Source of the DNA: Candidatus Limivivens intestinipullorum
Lineage (GTDB): Bacteria; Bacillota; Clostridia; Lachnospirales; Lachnospiraceae
DNA length: 64,000 bases
Direction: 5' to 3'
NCBI GenBank assembly: GCA_018711185.1
Contig: DVIQ01000114.1
Coordinates: 1-64,000, forward strand
Shown here in pieces: positions 62,760-64,000 of this stretch. The notes under the pieces were generated by a model. It made no database searches. It was not told the origin of the DNA and worked only from the letters and a program-made list of their open reading frames with translations. The translations under genes and the position numbers were made by a program. Numbering within the stretch: the stretch's first letter is position 1; each line of letters begins with the position of its first letter.

Positions 62760-63284
62760 ATGACGAGAAGGAGGAAACGGCGAAGAAAAGGAAGGGGACG
62801 CAGGGCAGCGGGAGAGTTCGCTTTCAGCTGTCTGGTTCTGGTGGGAATGGCCAGCGCTTTTTCTATGTCGGGCGAGGGCTATTCTTATGTACATACCTGG
62901 GGAGACGTGGAGGTTGTTCTCCGGGAGAGCCCGGCAGACGAGAGCGGGCTGGTGTGGGTGGAGCCCGGTCAGGTGATTGACCGGAGCGCGTCCATAGAGA
63001 TTATGGAGGGCTCCGGGGCCGCCTGTCTCAGGGTGAGGATTTTATTTTCCGGCCTGGACGTCAGACAGCGCCGGGAATTGGAGGAAGGTATTTTCCTTGC
63101 GCCGGGGTGGGAGAAAAATCCGGAGGACAGCTGCTATTATTATCAGGAGGCGGCAAACGAAGGGGAGGCTATTTCCGTTTTCGACGGCATACAAGTTCCC
63201 GAAGAGTGGAGTTATCTGGAGGACAAGCCGGATTTCGAGGTGACGGTCGTAGCCCAGGCGGCGGAGTATGAGGGAGTCTGGTAA
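62760..63284 (+). CDS. Secreted TasA/CalY-like protein (SipW-type) candidate
   Basis: A 174-residue protein with a very basic N terminus (MTRRRKRRRKGRGRR), a hydrophobic signal segment (about 18-38), then a beta-rich body. WGDVEVVLRE, VEPGQVIDRSASIEI, ACLRVRILFSG and GWEKNPEDSCYYYQE resemble the pattern of SipW-processed TasA/camelysin-like proteins. Family assignment is by pattern only. AGGAGG lies upstream of ATG 62760; longer starts overlap the argS terminator. Confidence 0.6.
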   Translation: MTRRRKRRRKGRGRRAAGEFAFSCLVLVGMASAFSMSGEGYSYVHTWGDVEVVLRESPADESGLVWVEPGQVIDRSASIEIMEGSGAACLRVRILFSGLDVRQRRELEEGIFLAPGWEKNPEDSCYYYQEAANEGEAISVFDGIQVPEEWSYLEDKPDFEVTVVAQAAEYEGVW

Positions 63285-63343
63285 AAACGGCAGGAAGCGC
63301 CGTGCGCGGCGATTTCGCTGTCTCCTGGAAAGGAAGGATGGAT

Positions 63344-63988
63344 ATGATTGCGATTTTGGCGCGGCTCGCGTATCCGCTTGCGCTGTACTATGTGTGTTCC
63401 GGGCTTGCGGCGGCAGCGGCGGGCCCTTACCTGGACGCGGCGGCGCTGACGGCTTTGACGGCGCTTCTGGTGATCCCGGCGGCTTACTGGTGCTTTTCCA
63501 GGGAAGCGGATTCGCCGGCATTTCGGAAGAAGGAAGAGGCGCCGGGGTGGCGCCGGGCCGTGGGGCCCGGGCAGAGTCCCTGGCTTTTCGCAGCGGCGGC
63601 AGGAGCCGGGATTGTGGGAAACCAGGTCTTTACCTGGCTTCTGAATTGGCTGCAGCAGGCGGCGGGACTTTCAAACGCGGCCCAGGAAAGCCTTTTGTCC
63701 AGCGGGTGGCCCACCCTTTTACTCTGCTCCGGATTTTTGGCGCCCCTGGCGGAGGAGCTGGTGTTTCGGGGACTGCTGTACGGAAATCTGCGGCGGATGC
63801 TTCCAAAATGGCCAGCGGTGATTCTGGGAGCGGCGGCCTTTGGGATTTTCCACGGAAATCTGCTTCAGTTCTGCTACGCGTTTTCCATGGGGATTTTGCT
63901 GAACCTTTTCTGCGAACGCCAGAAAGGGCTGGCCGCCCCGGCGCTCTGCCACATGGCGGCCAATCTGGCGGCGCTTTTGCTGGGATAA
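63344..63988 (+). CDS. CPBP-family intramembrane metalloprotease
   Basis: A 214-residue, six-to-seven-span membrane protein with the EExxxR motif in APLAEELVFRGLLYG (about residue 136) and FGIFHGNLLQF (metal-binding His). Ala/Leu-rich. Family members cleave membrane or export peptides. ATG 63344 or 63338 is the start; AGGAAGG at 63331-63337 favours the former. Confidence 0.88.
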   Translation: MIAILARLAYPLALYYVCSGLAAAAAGPYLDAAALTALTALLVIPAAYWCFSREADSPAFRKKEEAPGWRRAVGPGQSPWLFAAAAGAGIVGNQVFTWLLNWLQQAAGLSNAAQESLLSSGWPTLLLCSGFLAPLAEELVFRGLLYGNLRRMLPKWPAVILGAAAFGIFHGNLLQFCYAFSMGILLNLFCERQKGLAAPALCHMAANLAALLLG

Positions 63989-64000
63989 CGAGAACAGTTT

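Overview
The window looks like a Lachnospiraceae-type chromosome (Clostridia). Evidence is the Firmicutes spc/alpha ribosomal order with a small KOW protein between map and infA, four-cysteine S14 and Zn-type L36, a C-less S4, strong AGGAGG ribosome-binding sites, YesM/YesN-type regulators, MsmX-dependent-type sugar importers and Fe-S serine dehydratase. Family-level assignment is inference from gene content, not from a search.

Layout. (1) 1-8.0 kb: rpmC(end)-rpsQ-rplN-rplX-rplE-rpsZ-rpsH-rplF-rplR-rpsE-rpmD-rplO-secY-adk-map-KOW-infA, closed by a terminator-like hairpin. (2) 8.2-40.0 kb: about 32 kb that separates infA from rpmJ, genes that are normally adjacent. It holds an AraC-type membrane regulator, importer 1, a GH2 and a GH29 enzyme; a wrecked Rpn-family gene carrying a small inserted repeat; a YesMN two-component pair divergent from an aldolase / beta-propeller / importer 2 operon whose binding protein has an in-frame amber codon; an aldo/keto reductase and a GH112 galactoside phosphorylase; importer 3 with a GH13 enzyme and a LacI regulator; then a lactonase-family protein and a dihydrouridine synthase. 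(3) 40.0-43.9 kb: a fresh consensus promoter, then rpmJ-rpsM-rpsK-rpsD-rpoA-rplQ with a long structured gap between rpmJ and rpsM. (4) 43.9-64 kb: mixed genes: SGNH esterase, second GH29, endonuclease IV, class II aldolase, cyclophilin, GNAT, ParA plus a basic partner, Fe-ADH, MnmM-like methylase, two XRE regulators, sdaAB/sdaAA, tRNA-Thr, mgsA, truA, LUD protein, argS, a TasA/CalY-like secreted protein and a CPBP protease.

How it works together. The island encodes three importers (binding protein plus two permeases each) with no ATPase, so they probably share an ATPase encoded elsewhere. Hydrolases act on fucosylated and galactosylated glycans (GH29, GH2), alpha-glucans (GH13) and beta-galactosides by phosphorolysis (GH112). 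Each importer has a strong RNA hairpin between binding protein and first permease, and none of the three binding proteins has a lipobox cysteine.

The least explained material is non-coding: a dispersed family of GTTAC...GTTCAGC-N-GCTGAAC...GTAAC palindromes, one copy of which interrupts the Rpn pseudogene with a 12-bp direct repeat; stacked leader hairpins shared between adh, fba and a 109-bp inverted-repeat element, one showing a compensatory base change; and a gene-free, hairpin-rich stretch near 54.9-55.3 kb ending in an intrinsic terminator.
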